Below, piece by piece: positions 1 through 9,234 of a stretch of 64,000 nucleotides of DNA. The notes under the pieces are model-generated. The model did no database searches. It had not been told where the DNA came from and was given only the letters and a program-made list of their open reading frames with translations. The translations under genes were made by a program, and so were the position numbers. This DNA comes from Mucilaginibacter dorajii (GTDB taxonomy: Bacteria; Bacteroidota; Bacteroidia; Sphingobacteriales; Sphingobacteriaceae): positions 122,365-186,364 of the forward strand of contig NZ_JANTYS010000014.1 of NCBI RefSeq assembly GCF_024808255.1, given 5' to 3'. How positions within the stretch are numbered: the stretch's first letter is position 1; every line of letters starts with the position of its first letter.

Positions 1-975
1 TACGTTGCCAGCGTAAATATTAATAACGGCAAAATAAGTACAGTAACCAAAGGTGAGTATAGTGTTAGCGATATTAACTCGGGTTTAAACGGCAACCTGG
101 CGGTGCAAAAAAGTGACCCCTATACCCCGGCCGAGCTATTTGCTTTAGAGGGCAGCAAACTGCGCCGTTTAACTTTCCATCAGCAGGCCTGGTTAAATAC
201 TGTTAAACTGGCCCATGTTGCGGGTTTTCAATCAACCAGTGTTGATGGCACTTTGGTTAACGGCATTATATTAACCCCGGATAGCAATGCAAAAAAACTA
301 CCCTTCATTTTGTTTATCCACGGCGGGCCGGTTGGGCAGGATGAGTTTTCATTTGACGCCACAAGGCAGGTACTGGCTGGTGCGGGCTACGCTGTTGCCG
401 GTGTAAATTACCGTGGCAGTAACGGGCGTGGCCTGGATTATACCAAGGCCATTTTTGCCGATTGGGGTAATAAAGAAGTAAAAGACCTGTTAGGCGCTGT
501 TGATCAGCTTGAAAAATTAGGCATAGCTGATCCTGATCATTTAGGTATTGGCGGTTGGAGCTACGGCGGCATCCTTACAGATTACACCATCGCCTCTGAT
601 ACCCGTTTTAAGGCCGCTGCAAGTGGCGCCGGCAGCGCGCTACAACTATCTGTTTACGGCAGCGATCAATATGTATTGCAATATGAAAATGAATTGGGCG
701 TTCCCTGGAAAAACGCGGATAAGTGGATTGCCCTATCATACCCGTTTTTTCATGCAGATAAGATAAAAACACCGGTATTATATATGTCTGGCCTCAAGGA
801 TTTTAACGTGCCTACTATCGGTAGCGAGCAAATGTACCAGGCACTACGGTCGCAAGGGATTCCTACCGAACTAATCCTCTACCCAAATTCATTCCATGGC
901 ATCAGTAAACCAAGTTACCAGGTAGATAGGCTACAACGTTATGTGGAATGGTATGATAAGTATTTGAAGAAATAG
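1..975 (+). CDS. S9 family peptidase, C-terminal part (5' end outside window)
   Basis: The reading frame is open from base 1 with no start needed, so this is the 3' part of a longer gene. It holds the alpha/beta-hydrolase catalytic domain of a prolyl-oligopeptidase-type serine peptidase. The nucleophile motif GGWSYGG is present (Ser codon at 559), followed by the Asp-bearing SGLKDFNVP and the His-bearing NSFHGI. It is closely similar along its length to the complete S9 peptidase starting at 1692, including LSYPFFHADKIKTP, so the two are paralogues lying in the same direction about 700 bp apart. By family the full protein should be a secreted or periplasmic peptidase with an N-terminal beta-propeller. 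Substrate unknown. Confidence 0.9.
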   Translation, partial: YVASVNINNGKISTVTKGEYSVSDINSGLNGNLAVQKSDPYTPAELFALEGSKLRRLTFHQQAWLNTVKLAHVAGFQSTSVDGTLVNGIILTPDSNAKKLPFILFIHGGPVGQDEFSFDATRQVLAGAGYAVAGVNYRGSNGRGLDYTKAIFADWGNKEVKDLLGAVDQLEKLGIADPDHLGIGGWSYGGILTDYTIASDTRFKAAASGAGSALQLSVYGSDQYVLQYENELGVPWKNADKWIALSYPFFHADKIKTPVLYMSGLKDFNVPTIGSEQMYQALRSQGIPTELILYPNSFHGISKPSYQVDRLQRYVEWYDKYLKK

Positions 976-977
976 TT

Positions 978-1095
978 CTACAAAGGGGTAGCCGCTATGC
1001 GGTATTCTTTTATCTTATTGGTTTTTTGATGCCGCATAGCGGCTACCTGTTTGTAGAAAGAAAAGAACCGGGTAAGATGCCGCATAGCGGTTACC
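978..1095. repeat. Palindromic repeat (GCCGCTATGCGG family) downstream of S9 gene
   Basis: Two inverted arms (978-1004 and 1029-1056) share CTACAAA..GGTAGCCGCTATGCGG-type sequence and can form a long hairpin right after the peptidase stop codon. A third half copy (TGCCGCATAGCGGTTACC) follows at 1078-1095. It may act as a terminator or be a REP-like dispersed unit. Confidence 0.65.
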
Positions 1096-1176
1096 TATTC
1101 TGCTTATTGCAAGCTATTACCTTATCCGGAAATTTTAAAAGCGATTTCGCAGATTTACCACTGAAAGGAGAGGTTT

Positions 1177-1536
1177 TTAATTTGAATCTTTGATCTTTTT
1201 AACAACCGAGGCCATTTCATCTCTAAATTCTGTGCTTAAACCGTCAAGATCAGAGATTGAAACGATATCATCGGCAATCATAAAGGTAAGGGTAGAAACA
1301 TATCTTGAACCGCGGAGGTCATCATATCGCCTTGCTATATATTTATCAAAATCACGTATGGCTCCATATAATTCTGCATAATGTTGCTGATCATTAACAC
1401 CTTCATCTCTCCATTTTTGCATTATCAGGTCAAGTTCTTCCATGCCTTTTTTAAATTCGGAGGCAATACCTTTATCAATAAGTTCGCGAACCACTTTTTT
1501 ATCTGATTTGCTGAGTTTTTGATATTCGTTATACAT
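1177..1536 (-). CDS. Hypothetical protein (119 aa)
   Basis: Not recognised. The protein is soluble, charged and predicted mostly helical. It begins MYNEYQKLSKSDKKVV and ends in a Lys-rich tail (VVKKIKDSN). No signal peptide, membrane segment or catalytic motif is visible. It sits between two S9 peptidase paralogues on the opposite strand. Composition resembles a real Bacteroidota gene and not an antisense shadow, since nothing else covers this interval. Function cannot be given from sequence. Confidence 0.7.
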   Translation of the reverse strand: MYNEYQKLSKSDKKVVRELIDKGIASEFKKGMEELDLIMQKWRDEGVNDQQHYAELYGAIRDFDKYIARRYDDLRGSRYVSTLTFMIADDIVSISDLDGLSTEFRDEMASVVKKIKDSN

Positions 1537-1691
1537 GGGTAAATCATTTAATACTCAAAAATACATACCCTTTTGATTAATAGGTTATCAATCGCCTAAA
1601 ATTTATAAAACGTCACATTTTAAGGTATTGGTGTCTGTTGTGTTATTAATTATTAAATTACGTCCTGTTAAATTAGTGCTTACCTATCGCT

Positions 1692-3668
1692 ATGAATAAA
1701 AACATACTATCTGTGTTTGTTGCTATATGGTTGTTTAGTGGTGCTATTGCCCAAACAGCCAAACGGCCACTCAAGCCAACCGATTTCAACAATATCCCCA
1801 CTTTGCAAAATCCGGCTTTATCGCCCGATGGTAAATGGCTGGTTTATGAGCTTTCGGAGGTTGATACGGCTAAGGATAACCGGGTATCGCACCTTTGGAT
1901 GCAGAGTTTTGATGGCAAACAATCTATCCAGCTAACTTATGGCGATGAGGCTGCTTCGTCACCTAAATGGACACCGGACGGTAAAAACCTGTCGTTTATA
2001 AGCGAGCGTGATTCTAAAAACGGGGGACAGATTTGGCTGATGGACCGGCGTGGAGGTGAGGGGCATAAACTAACCGATATTAAAAAAGGCGAGCTGGAAG
2101 ATTATGTATGGTCGCCGGATAATAAGAAACTGGCACTCATCATTAAAGACCCCGAAAATGATGGTAAGGAACCTAAAACCATCCCACCAATAAAAATAGA
2201 CCGTTATCATTTTAAGCAGGATATTGAGGGCTACCTGCAGCACCGGCATTCACACTTGTACCTGTATGATATCGAGAGTAAAAAACTGGATACCCTAACC
2301 AATGGGGATAGGGATGATGATTCGCCGGTATGGAGTCCGGACGGAAAGACGATAGCTTTTGTAAGCAACCATACTATCGATCCTGATAAAAACGAAAACT
2401 CGGATATTTTTACCGTGGAGGCAAAGGATGACGGCGAGATCAAACAGCTAACCACTTTTACGGGGCATGATATTCAGCCGGTGTGGAGCCCGGATGGCAG
2501 GCATATTGCTTACCTGCGCTCAACCAGCGATGCCAATTATTACATATACCAGCACGATCTGCTGTGCATTATGGATGCTGACGGCAAAAACAATAAAGTA
2601 CTTACCGAAGCGCTTGACAGGCCGGTAAGCAACCATGCCTGGAGCAGAGATAGCAAAAATATAGTGTATCTGGTAAGCAACGACCGCACCAGGTACGTGG
2701 CGCAATACAATTTGCTGCTTAAAAAATCAACCACGGTTTATAAGGGGCAATGCAGCTTTGAAAGTTTAATAGGGCATACTCCCGGCATGTGGATCGCTAA
2801 AATGACCACGCCGTACATGCCTCACGAGCTGGTAGCCATTGAAAACGGAAAGATCAGGCGGCTCACTTTTCACCAGGATAAGTGGTTAAGTAAAATCAAA
2901 CTGGCCTATGTGAAGGGCTTCCAATCGTTTAGTAATGATGGTACGTTAGTGTCGGGCATTTTATATACTCCAGATAGCGTGGTGACCAAAAAGATGCCTT
3001 TTATTCTTTACATCCATGGCGGCCCTACAGATCAGGATGAGTTTGAGTTCGATATGATCCGCCAAACGCTTGCTTCAGCCGGCTACGCGGTGGCGGCTGT
3101 TAATTACCGTGGTAGTACCGGTCGCGGCCTCGAATATACCAAGGCCATTTATGCCGATTGGGGTAATAAAGAAGTGCAGGACCTTTTAGGCGCTGTTGAT
3201 GAGCTGGTTAAATTTGGTGTTGCCGACCGCGACCATTTAGGCATAGGTGGCTGGAGCTACGGCGGTATTTTAACAGATTATACTATAGCTACAGATCCGC
3301 GTTTTAAGGCCGCCTCAAGCGGCGCAGGCAGCGCACTGCAACTGGCCATTTATGGCAGCGACCAGTGGGTTATACAGTACGATAATGAATTAGGCTTTCC
3401 CTGGAAAAATTCCGAAAAATACATCAAGCTATCATACCCTTTCTTTCATGCCGATAAAATAAAAACCCCAACCCAGTTCATGTCGGGCTTAAAGGATTTT
3501 AATGTGCCAACTGGAGGTGGCGAACAAATGTACCAGGCACTTAAATCTCAGGGGGTACCTACGCAGATGGTGCTTTATCCCGGTCAGTTTCATGGCATTA
3601 CCGTGCCAAGTTACCAGGTGGATAGGTTGCAGCGCTATATTGAATGGTATGATAAGTATTTGAAGTAA
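1692..3668 (+). CDS. S9 family peptidase (prolyl oligopeptidase type), secreted
   Basis: 658 aa. Residues 1-20 form a signal peptide ending AIAQ. Residues about 30-380 contain several WD40-like/PD40 beta-propeller repeats (SPDGKWLVY, SPKWTPDGK, SPVWSPDGK, QPVWSPDGR). The C-terminal third is the alpha/beta-hydrolase domain with triad Ser522 (GWSYGG), Asp602 (SGLKDFNV) and His634 (QFHGI). Members are serine peptidases that cleave short peptides, often acylaminoacyl- or dipeptidyl-peptidases, and here probably act in the periplasm. The truncated gene at the window start is a paralogue, so this is a local duplication. Exact specificity cannot be told. Confidence 0.93.
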   Translation: MNKNILSVFVAIWLFSGAIAQTAKRPLKPTDFNNIPTLQNPALSPDGKWLVYELSEVDTAKDNRVSHLWMQSFDGKQSIQLTYGDEAASSPKWTPDGKNLSFISERDSKNGGQIWLMDRRGGEGHKLTDIKKGELEDYVWSPDNKKLALIIKDPENDGKEPKTIPPIKIDRYHFKQDIEGYLQHRHSHLYLYDIESKKLDTLTNGDRDDDSPVWSPDGKTIAFVSNHTIDPDKNENSDIFTVEAKDDGEIKQLTTFTGHDIQPVWSPDGRHIAYLRSTSDANYYIYQHDLLCIMDADGKNNKVLTEALDRPVSNHAWSRDSKNIVYLVSNDRTRYVAQYNLLLKKSTTVYKGQCSFESLIGHTPGMWIAKMTTPYMPHELVAIENGKIRRLTFHQDKWLSKIKLAYVKGFQSFSNDGTLVSGILYTPDSVVTKKMPFILYIHGGPTDQDEFEFDMIRQTLASAGYAVAAVNYRGSTGRGLEYTKAIYADWGNKEVQDLLGAVDELVKFGVADRDHLGIGGWSYGGILTDYTIATDPRFKAASSGAGSALQLAIYGSDQWVIQYDNELGFPWKNSEKYIKLSYPFFHADKIKTPTQFMSGLKDFNVPTGGGEQMYQALKSQGVPTQMVLYPGQFHGITVPSYQVDRLQRYIEWYDKYLK

Positions 3669-3684
3669 GTCCTGGCCGCTAACG

Positions 3685-3899
3685 TTACTATGTGTAAACA
3701 TCTTTTTGGAATCGTGTCACTAAACAAAAACGATGTCATTTCGAACGAACCGGTGGAGGAGCGCGGCGGAGGTGAGGAGAAATCTTGTAAAAGCGGACAT
3801 TCGATCACCCTGGGCGTATTTCTCCTCGCAGCCCTGCTTTTTCCCCGCGCTTGCTCGTTCGAAATGACATTTTCCTTTAATTAGAAATATGTATACAGG
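3685..3899. repeat. MITE-like palindromic element, copy A
   Basis: About 215 bp. Degenerate terminal inverted repeats (ACTATGTGTAAACATCTTTT at the left, inverted ATATGTATACAG at the right) enclose inner arms GTCATTTCGAACGA / TCGTTCGAAATGAC and GAGGAGAAAT / ATTTCTCCTC. Copies occur at 15071-15293 and, inverted, at 63526-63776. Short open frames inside it are not genes. It fills the gap downstream of the S9 peptidase. Confidence 0.8.
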
Positions 3900-4021
3900 C
3901 AACAGCGCCCTAAAAGGGGAGTAAATAGATTTATGTAGAAATAATGAAGACTCCCTTTTGCAACAATACTTTTGCACAAAAACTTATTTTTTATTTTGAT
4001 GTTTGCATGTAAATATCAATT

Positions 4022-4414
4022 GTGTTGAAAAGGGAGCAAAACATATTTAAAGAATTACAGGTGCTGTTTGTGGCGTCCTGCTATTTTTTTATAGCGGTTT
4101 CGCATATCTTTTTACTTCCCAGGCTAACCGGGGAAGGCAGCCAATTTGCTATAAGTCATAATTCTATATTTAAAAGAAATTCGGATAATGCAACCCTTAA
4201 TGCTGTACATGTTAATTTCATTCAGCGTACAGATAAGGTAGTTGTTAACGATAAAAAATCGGCTATAGATCTGCTTAAAGCGGTTATCACCGGTTTTATT
4301 CTTGTTTTTTTTACGTTACAGGTTTGGAAGCTAAAGCCATGGCAATACCTGTTTAACGTACCGGCCGATGACTGCCGGTATGCATACCTTTCCTACTGCT
4401 CCTTCCGTATTTGA
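4022..4414 (+). CDS. Hypothetical membrane protein (130 aa)
   Basis: Not recognised. It starts GTG TTG AAA, so the start is uncertain (GTG at 4022 or TTG at 4025). Two hydrophobic segments are visible: residues about 13-33 (LFVASCYFFIAVSHIFLLP) and about 86-102 (AVITGFILVFFTLQVW). A polar stretch with several Asn and Lys lies between them. It precedes the efflux operon by about 170 bp in the same direction but shows no link to efflux. It could be a decayed or lineage-specific gene. Confidence 0.45.
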   Translation: MLKREQNIFKELQVLFVASCYFFIAVSHIFLLPRLTGEGSQFAISHNSIFKRNSDNATLNAVHVNFIQRTDKVVVNDKKSAIDLLKAVITGFILVFFTLQVWKLKPWQYLFNVPADDCRYAYLSYCSFRI

Positions 4415-4580
4415 TCTTTCCTGTTTAAAAATGTTAGGCCCTAAGCCCCGGCGCTTAGGCAATTATCAATTTTTAATCATTTATCGGTTTAAATTATGTT
4501 CAATCATGCTGTTGTTTGATCAATAAATAGCTGCGTGCGTCAAAACTGAATTGCCGGTAATACAATTCCCGAAAGTTTTT

Positions 4581-5972
4581 ATGCAAATTTTAAAGAGAAG
4601 CACATTGGTTGCGGTAATTTTATTTACTGCAGTAGGTGCTTTTGCACAGCAAAATAACCCGCCTATTACCCTAAAAACGCTGCTATACCAGGTAAATGCC
4701 AATGCCCCGGTTTTAATAACCGATTCGGCAGCGATAGGCATTCGTAAGGCACAAGCTGCCGAAACACGCAGCAGTTGGTTACCCAACTTAAAATTAAATT
4801 ACCAGGCCGATATTGGTACCAACAATAATGTGGCCGGTCCGTATTTTGGTTTTGGTATTATTCCATCCGATTCGAGGGGTGTACGTACCCAAAGTAACAC
4901 CACCGCGGTATCTGCCAATGTAGGCATTGCCGCTTTGGATTGGGAGGTTTACAATTTTGGTGCCTATGGTGCCCAAAACAAGGTAGCCAACTCCGATATC
5001 CAGGTGGAACAAAGCCAGTTTGCCAATTCAAAATACCAGTTACAGTCTTATGCTATAGGTAATTACCTGCAACTGCTAAGGCTGCAAAATTTCCTTAATA
5101 TCCAGGCCCGCAATATTCAACGTAATGTCGAGATCCGCCGGTCGGTACAATCGCTGGCTAAAAGCGGTGTAAGGGCGGGTGTTGATACCAGCATTGCCGA
5201 AGCCGAGCTATCAAAAGCCCGTTTAAATTATATTGAACTGGCCAACCAGGTAAAGCAAACGCAATTACAGCTATCGGCTATCAGCGGGCTGCCTTATCAG
5301 TCTATAATCCCTGATACGGCATCAGACCAGGAGTTAATCAATCAGCCTGCAATTGTGCAAACGTTGAGTGCTGATACTGCAACGCATCCGCTTATCAACT
5401 ACTATCAGTCGGTTTATCAAAACAGTTTACAGCGAGAGGAAATGGTGAAAAAAAGCTATAACCCCAAGATCATGTTGGAGGCTGCTGCCTGGGGCCGTGG
5501 TTCAAGCGTAGATGCTAACGATCATTTCAACAGTTTATCTACAGGTTGGGGGTTCGACAGGAACAATTACCTGGTAGGAATAGGTGTTTCGTATAACCTG
5601 TTCGATCTGCGTCGCCGGCAGTTAAAACTACGCACGCAAAAGGCTACCACCAGTTACAATGCGCGTAAACTACAGGAGCAAAAACAATTGCTGTCGGTAA
5701 ATGCCAGCCAGGCCGATGTAGAGATGCAAACCGCACAGCAGCGCCTGTTAGAAATTCCGCATCAATTAAAAGCTGCCAACGATGGTTACCGGCAAAAGCT
5801 ATCGTTATATAAAAATGGCTTAACGGATATCATCGAGCTAAATGCAGCCCTCAATATCCTGTACCGCGCCGAAACCGATTACGCGCAGGCAAAATTTGCT
5901 TATTCCAACGCATTGTTCCAAAAAGCAGTTACCGATAACCAGGTAAATGCAGTTTTAAACCTTTTAAAATAA
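4581..5972 (+). CDS. TolC family outer membrane efflux protein
   Basis: 463 aa from the ATG at 4581, chosen because a clean signal peptide follows (MQILKRSTLVAVILFTAVGAFAQ). The longer frame from 4551 only adds ten residues of poor quality. The body shows the long helical, Gln/Asn-rich pattern and internal duplication of outer membrane efflux proteins (OEP domains), ending in ALFQKAVTDNQVNAVLNLLK. It forms the outer-membrane trimer channel of a tripartite pump. It lies 6 bp upstream of the RND pump gene and with the adaptor makes a three-gene operon in the order channel, pump, adaptor. Confidence 0.93.
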   Translation: MQILKRSTLVAVILFTAVGAFAQQNNPPITLKTLLYQVNANAPVLITDSAAIGIRKAQAAETRSSWLPNLKLNYQADIGTNNNVAGPYFGFGIIPSDSRGVRTQSNTTAVSANVGIAALDWEVYNFGAYGAQNKVANSDIQVEQSQFANSKYQLQSYAIGNYLQLLRLQNFLNIQARNIQRNVEIRRSVQSLAKSGVRAGVDTSIAEAELSKARLNYIELANQVKQTQLQLSAISGLPYQSIIPDTASDQELINQPAIVQTLSADTATHPLINYYQSVYQNSLQREEMVKKSYNPKIMLEAAAWGRGSSVDANDHFNSLSTGWGFDRNNYLVGIGVSYNLFDLRRRQLKLRTQKATTSYNARKLQEQKQLLSVNASQADVEMQTAQQRLLEIPHQLKAANDGYRQKLSLYKNGLTDIIELNAALNILYRAETDYAQAKFAYSNALFQKAVTDNQVNAVLNLLK

Positions 5973-5978
5973 CGTAAT

Positions 5979-8900
5979 ATGTCAATGGTCACCTCCGCGC
6001 TGAAAAGGCCCATCACTACCATAGTGATCACCATGAGCCTTTTGATATTTGCAGTGCTCAGTGCAATAAAAATACCTATCGATATTTTTCCGCAGTTAAA
6101 CCTGCCAACTATATATGTGATAGAATCATACGGCGGCATGTCGCCACAGCAAATGGAAGGCTTTTTTAGTACCCGTTTGCAAGATCAGTTCCTTTATGTA
6201 AACGGCATTAAAGGTATCAGCAGTAAAAACATCCAGGGTTTAACGCTTATCAAGCTGGAGTTTTATGAAAGTACCAACATGGCCGAAGCTTCGGCCCAGG
6301 TTGCCTTGCAGGTAAACCGGGCGCAAAGCTTTTTTCCGCCGGGCGCGTTGCCGCCGCAGGTGGTACGCTTTGATGCCTCATCGTTGCCGGTTGGTCAGCT
6401 GGTGATGGATAGTAAAACCGAAAGCCTCAAAGATATTTATGATATGGCTGCTACCCGCATCAGGCCCATGTTTTCAACTATTCCGGGTTTATCGGCCCCG
6501 CCGCCATTTGGTTCAAACGCGCGGTCGATCATCTTAAGTGTTGATCCTAATAAGCTGCGCAGCTATAATTTAACGCCCGATGAAGTGGTTGATGCCTTAT
6601 CCAAATTTAACGTAATGTCACCATCGGGTAATTTACGGTTGGATAATACCATCTACGTAACTACCATGAATACGCTCATCAAAAACACCGATACTTTTGG
6701 CAGTATCCCAGTGATCACCAAAAATGGCGTGCCCATTTATATGAAGGATATAGCCCGGGTAAGCGATGCGGCAGACGTTACGGTAGATTATGCCCTCATT
6801 AATGGCAAGCGTTCTGTTTATATCCCGGTAGTAAAAACAGCTGATGCCAGTACCTGGACTGTGGTACAAACCCTGAAAAGCAAACTGCCTGAAATGCAAA
6901 ACCTGCTACCCGACGATGTAAAGATCAGCTACGCGTTTGACCAATCGGTTTTTGTGGTGAATGCGGTGAAAAGTCTGATCACCGAAGGTGGGCTGGGTGC
7001 CATACTCACCGGCTTAATGGTTTTGCTATTTCTGCGGGACTGGCGGAGCAGTTTAATTGTGGTGATCACCATCCCGGTTTCCATTTTAATCGGGGTGTTG
7101 CTGCTTAGCCTGTTTGGGCAAACCATCAATATTATGACCTTGAGTGGTTTGGCGCTGGCAATCGGTATCCTCGTCGACCAGGCCACGGTGACTATCGAAA
7201 ACATTCACCAGCACCTGGAAATGGGTAAAACAAAACAACAGGCCATTTATGATGCCTGCGAAGAGATTTCGTTTCCGCTGTTGTTGATCCTGCTTTGTAT
7301 CCTGGCTGTTTTTGCGCCGTCATTTATGATGAATGGGGTGCCAAAGGCCATGTTTCTGCCGCTATCGATGTCGATAGGTTTAACCATGATCGTATCGTAC
7401 ATCATAGCCCAAACCTTGGTGCCTATATTGAGTAATTGGATGATCAAGGCCGAGCAGTATCAGCATTACCACCACGATAAGGTGCACGCCCATGCGGGTG
7501 AGTCGTTAGATAGCGACGAAGAAAAACAAGTTGACAGGCATCTTAGCGAAGAGGAAACGCACCCCGAGCAAAACGACCTGTTTGAAAAGGTGAAGCTTAG
7601 GTTTATGAAGATTATCAGCGGTTGGATGCCTCATAAACGCATTATTGTACCGGTTTACCTGGTTGTTGTACTTGTACTGGCCGGTTTAGGTTTTGTGCTG
7701 ATAGGAAAAGATATGATGCCGAAATTGAATAATGGCCAGTTCCAGATGCGGATTAAGGAACCCGAAGGCACCCGCCTTGAACGCACCGAAGATAAGTTTA
7801 AACAGGTACTGAGCATCATTGATAAAACGGTAGACCATCATGTGGCCATTACATCCGGTTATATTGGGTTGGTACCCAGTAGTTTTGGCAGTAGTAACCT
7901 GTATGTTTTTAATACAGGTACGCATGAGGCCGTATTGCAGGTAAACCTTGATGAGGGTTACAAGATGAATATGGACGAGCTGAAAGATGCCCTCCGTAAA
8001 AACATAAAACAGGCAATTCCAGAAATGACCATTGGGTTTGAGCCTATTGATATGACCGAAAAGATCATGAGCCAGGGCGCGTCAACTCCTATACAGGTGC
8101 AAATAGCAGGCAAGAATATGCAGCAGATTGAGGATCAAAGTAACAGGATATTAAGCAAGCTGAAAAAGATCCCATACCTGCGCGATGTACAGATAGACCA
8201 GCCCCTGAGGTTCCCGATTGTATCTATAACGCTTGACAGGCTAAAGGTTGCCCAACTGGGGTTGAATATTAAAGATGTTGCCCGGTCGGTAACTGCAAGT
8301 ACATCATCGAGCAGGTTTACCGAGAAAAACCTTTGGCTGGATGAAAAGTCGGCCTATACTTATCAAGTGCAGGTGCAAGTTGCGGAGTATGTAATGAATA
8401 CGATGGACGAGTTGAAGGAGATACCACTGTTGAAGGGTCAAAGCTCGCCAACCCTGGCTGATGTAGCCACTTTCAAGGTAAACTATGCGCCCGGCGAGTA
8501 TGATCGCAGTGGCCCGCGGCGGTATTTAACTGTGAGCGCCAATATCTATAAAAAAGACCTGGGGACGGCTACAGCCGATGTGCAAAAGGCAGTGCAATCT
8601 TTAGGTACACCGCCCAAAGGTTTGGTCACTGAGATTAAAGGTATGTCTAGCCTGCTGACAGAAACCTTGAGCAGCCTGCAAAACGGGTTGATGTTTGCCA
8701 TTTTGGTGATATTTTTATTACTGGCGGCTAACTATCAGTCGTTTAAAGTTTCATTAACGGTATTATCTACTGTTCCGGCTGTAATATTAGGGTCGATAAC
8801 AGCATTACTGATTACCGGCTCAACCCTAAACCTGCAATCATACATGGGGATGATCATGTCGACCGGGGTATCGGTAGCCAATGCCATTCTGATTGTAACC

Positions 8901-9230
8901 AATGCCGAGGCTTTGCGGTTGGAATATAAGGATGCAACAAAGGCAGCCATTACCAGTGCTTCTATTCGTCTGCGACCTATCCTGATGACAAGTTTGGCTA
9001 TGATGGCCGGCATGATCCCCATGGCTTCGGGCATGGGTGAGGCCGGCGAACAAACCGCGCCGCTTGGCCGTGCGGTAATAGGTGGGCTTTTTGCCTCTAC
9101 TTTGGCAGCCTTATTTATACTACCGCAGGTATTTGCCTGGGTACAGGCTAAAACAACCTATAATTCACCCTCGCTGATGGAAGGCGTGCAAACTAATCAA
9201 CTCCAACAAATTGAAACACAAAACATATAA
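5979..9230 (+). CDS. RND efflux pump inner-membrane permease
   Basis: 1083 aa, the expected size for AcrB/MdtB-like HAE pumps with 12 membrane segments and two large periplasmic loops. TM1 follows the N-terminus (PITTIVITMSLLIFAVLSAIKIP). The TM4 motif reads GILVDQATV with Asp400 and Gln401, and TM10 reads GVSVANAIL with Ala967. Compared with AcrB, the first TM4 Asp is kept, the second is Gln and the TM10 Lys is Ala, so the classic proton-relay triad is incomplete. RLRPILMTSLAMMAGMIP in TM11 is kept. The loop before TM7 carries a His/acid-rich insert (QHYHHDKVHAHAGE, about residues 494-540). It is co-transcribed with channel and adaptor. Substrate unknown. Confidence 0.92.
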   Translation: MSMVTSALKRPITTIVITMSLLIFAVLSAIKIPIDIFPQLNLPTIYVIESYGGMSPQQMEGFFSTRLQDQFLYVNGIKGISSKNIQGLTLIKLEFYESTNMAEASAQVALQVNRAQSFFPPGALPPQVVRFDASSLPVGQLVMDSKTESLKDIYDMAATRIRPMFSTIPGLSAPPPFGSNARSIILSVDPNKLRSYNLTPDEVVDALSKFNVMSPSGNLRLDNTIYVTTMNTLIKNTDTFGSIPVITKNGVPIYMKDIARVSDAADVTVDYALINGKRSVYIPVVKTADASTWTVVQTLKSKLPEMQNLLPDDVKISYAFDQSVFVVNAVKSLITEGGLGAILTGLMVLLFLRDWRSSLIVVITIPVSILIGVLLLSLFGQTINIMTLSGLALAIGILVDQATVTIENIHQHLEMGKTKQQAIYDACEEISFPLLLILLCILAVFAPSFMMNGVPKAMFLPLSMSIGLTMIVSYIIAQTLVPILSNWMIKAEQYQHYHHDKVHAHAGESLDSDEEKQVDRHLSEEETHPEQNDLFEKVKLRFMKIISGWMPHKRIIVPVYLVVVLVLAGLGFVLIGKDMMPKLNNGQFQMRIKEPEGTRLERTEDKFKQVLSIIDKTVDHHVAITSGYIGLVPSSFGSSNLYVFNTGTHEAVLQVNLDEGYKMNMDELKDALRKNIKQAIPEMTIGFEPIDMTEKIMSQGASTPIQVQIAGKNMQQIEDQSNRILSKLKKIPYLRDVQIDQPLRFPIVSITLDRLKVAQLGLNIKDVARSVTASTSSSRFTEKNLWLDEKSAYTYQVQVQVAEYVMNTMDELKEIPLLKGQSSPTLADVATFKVNYAPGEYDRSGPRRYLTVSANIYKKDLGTATADVQKAVQSLGTPPKGLVTEIKGMSSLLTETLSSLQNGLMFAILVIFLLLAANYQSFKVSLTVLSTVPAVILGSITALLITGSTLNLQSYMGMIMSTGVSVANAILIVTNAEALRLEYKDATKAAITSASIRLRPILMTSLAMMAGMIPMASGMGEAGEQTAPLGRAVIGGLFASTLAALFILPQVFAWVQAKTTYNSPSLMEGVQTNQLQQIETQNI

Positions 9231-9234
9231 GATA

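Noticed and set aside
3690..3977. Open frames inside the repeat elements at 3.7, 15.1 and 63.5 kb
   Set aside because: They run on both strands through the same palindromic core, and their translations mirror the repeat. They are by-products of inverted repeats without stop codons.
4551..4580. Upstream start for the TolC gene
   Set aside because: It adds MPVIQFPKVF before a perfect signal peptide, which would bury the signal; the ATG at 4581 is preferred.
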